DNA of 14,031 nucleotides, taken from contig CABRZK010000029.1 in NCBI GenBank assembly GCA_902475415.1, forward strand, positions 1-14,031. The letters are read 5' to 3'. Shown piece after piece: positions 13,189 to 14,031 of this stretch; within the stretch, counting starts at the first letter, position 1; every line of letters starts with the position of its first letter. The DNA is from an uncultured Eubacterium sp. (GTDB taxonomy: Bacteria; Bacillota; Clostridia; Lachnospirales; Lachnospiraceae). Under the pieces are notes generated by a model. That model had not been told where the DNA came from. It saw only the letters and a program-made list of their open reading frames with translations, and did not search any database. The position numbers and the translations under genes were made by a program.

Positions 13189-14031
13189 TAGCAGATCTCC
13201 GCTCCGGATGGCATTGCTTTCTCCGGTGTCATCAGAGACAGGTTACCCTCTGCATCCTCTGCACATAACAGCATTCCTTCGGAAAGTACACCAGCCAGTT
13301 TTGCCGGTTTCAGGTTTACAAGTACCATAACTTTCTTGCCAACCATCTCCTCCGGTGTGTAGTGTTTCTGAATTCCGGAAACGATCTGTTTTACCTGACT
13401 GCCGATTTTTACCTGAGAGCAAAGCAGTTTTTTAGATTTTTTCACCTTCTCGCAGGCAATGATCTCTCCAACCTGGAACTGCATTTTTCCAAAATCTTCA
13501 AAAGAAATCTCTTCTTTTGGCTCAATATCGATGGCTTCCTCATCGGATTTTGCTTCCTCTGTCGGTGCTTCTTCTTTTACTTGCGGATGAAGCTCTTCTA
13601 CTTTTTTCATAACTTCTGCAAGGTCAAGACGCGCGAACAGGATTTCCGGTTTGTCTGTTACTTTGATACCGTTCTCACGCAGACCGAAAATTGCCAGATC
13701 GTCAAAATCACGCTCTGTGCCGTTGATCTGAGCAAGGATTTTTGCAGATGTCTCAGGCAGGAAGCTCTTTAACAGTTCTGCACCGATGTTGATACTCTCA
13801 ACTAGGTTATAAAGTACTTCTGCAAGACGATCCTGTTTTGCCTCATCTTTTGCAAGTGCCCAAGGCATGGTCTCGTCGATATATTTATTACATCTTTTGA
13901 ATAAGGTAAATACTTCTGAAATAGCATCTGCCACACGTAACTGTTCCATTTTTGCAGCTACTTTGTCACGGGTTCCTGCTACAACTGCTTTCAAATCTGC
14001 ATCTACATCCTCAGCAACGCCTGTTTTATTT
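13188..14031 (-). CDS. metG: Methionyl-tRNA synthetase, C-terminal part (5' end outside window)
   Basis: The frame is open from the right edge to the TAA at 13190-13188 and gives 280 residues, the C-terminal part of a protein usually about 640-660 aa. The N-terminal catalytic core with HIGH and KMSKS lies outside. Visible first is the helical anticodon-binding domain (RDKVAAKMEQLRVADAI, then NKYIDETMPWALAKDE, then LYNLVESINIGAELLKSFLP). After an acidic linker (KEEAPTEEAKSDEEAIDIEP) comes the C-terminal tRNA-binding OB fold (FGKMQFQVGEIIACEKV, QIVSGIQKHYTPEEMVG, NLKPAKLAGVLSEGMLL), which aids tRNA capture and dimerisation. The enzyme charges initiator and elongator tRNA-Met. A TTG codon at 13994 is internal, not a start. 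It is the first visible gene of the metG-tatD-rsmA run. Confidence 0.97.
   Translation of the reverse strand, partial: NKTGVAEDVDADLKAVVAGTRDKVAAKMEQLRVADAISEVFTLFKRCNKYIDETMPWALAKDEAKQDRLAEVLYNLVESINIGAELLKSFLPETSAKILAQINGTERDFDDLAIFGLRENGIKVTDKPEILFARLDLAEVMKKVEELHPQVKEEAPTEEAKSDEEAIDIEPKEEISFEDFGKMQFQVGEIIACEKVKKSKKLLCSQVKIGSQVKQIVSGIQKHYTPEEMVGKKVMVLVNLKPAKLAGVLSEGMLLCAEDAEGNLSLMTPEKAMPSGAEIC

Overview
The window looks like chromosomal DNA from a spore-forming, low-to-moderate GC Firmicute, most likely a Clostridia of the Lachnospiraceae type. The evidence is a metG-tatD-rsmA run as in Bacillota, followed on the same strand by spoIID and spoIIQ homologues. Strong AGGAGG-type ribosome binding sites, SigA-like promoters and simple hairpin/T-tract terminators also fit. 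A YaaO-type Orn/Lys/Arg decarboxylase at the left edge fits the same assignment. No tRNA, rRNA, CRISPR array, transposase or phage gene was seen. The assignment rests on gene content only.

Layout, left to right. (1) 1-1080, minus: a PLP-dependent Orn/Lys/Arg decarboxylase running off the left edge, preceded (1081-1470) by an unusual set of modular repeats with TATAAT boxes. (2) 1571-5520: an apparent metabolic locus. An MFS transporter (minus), a LysR regulator (minus) and a divergent iron-sulfur-flavoprotein-like FMN reductase with an extra four-cysteine domain (plus) are separated by long AT-rich regulatory gaps full of inverted repeats. (3) 5524-5785: a ~262-bp nested palindrome filling the gap between the convergent reductase and D-Ala-D-Ala carboxypeptidase genes. 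(4) 5789-8742: carboxypeptidase (minus), trmB (plus) and a GIY-YIG protein (minus), with a strong bidirectional terminator between the last two. (5) 9172-11293: spoIIQ and spoIID, both minus, separated by a terminator and a candidate sigma-F promoter. (6) 11456-14031: rsmA, tatD and the 3' part of metG, all minus, with metG and tatD overlapping as TAATG.

How the genes work together. metG-tatD-rsmA is a housekeeping translation/RNA-quality cluster. SpoIID and SpoIIQ belong to the engulfment machinery: SpoIID is a septal peptidoglycan lytic transglycosylase, and SpoIIQ is the forespore half of the channel/zipper with SpoIIIAH. The SpoIIQ here has lost every zinc ligand of its LytM domain, so it is probably purely structural. 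The carboxypeptidase trims cell-wall stem peptides. The LysR/MFS/reductase trio looks like a substrate-inducible uptake-and-reduction module; the substrate cannot be read from the sequence.

The items most worth a second look are the 262-bp palindrome, the modular promoter-bearing repeats upstream of the decarboxylase, the reductase's two cysteine clusters, the operator-rich promoters around lysR, the zinc-ligand-free SpoIIQ, and the hairpin that encloses the spoIID start codon.
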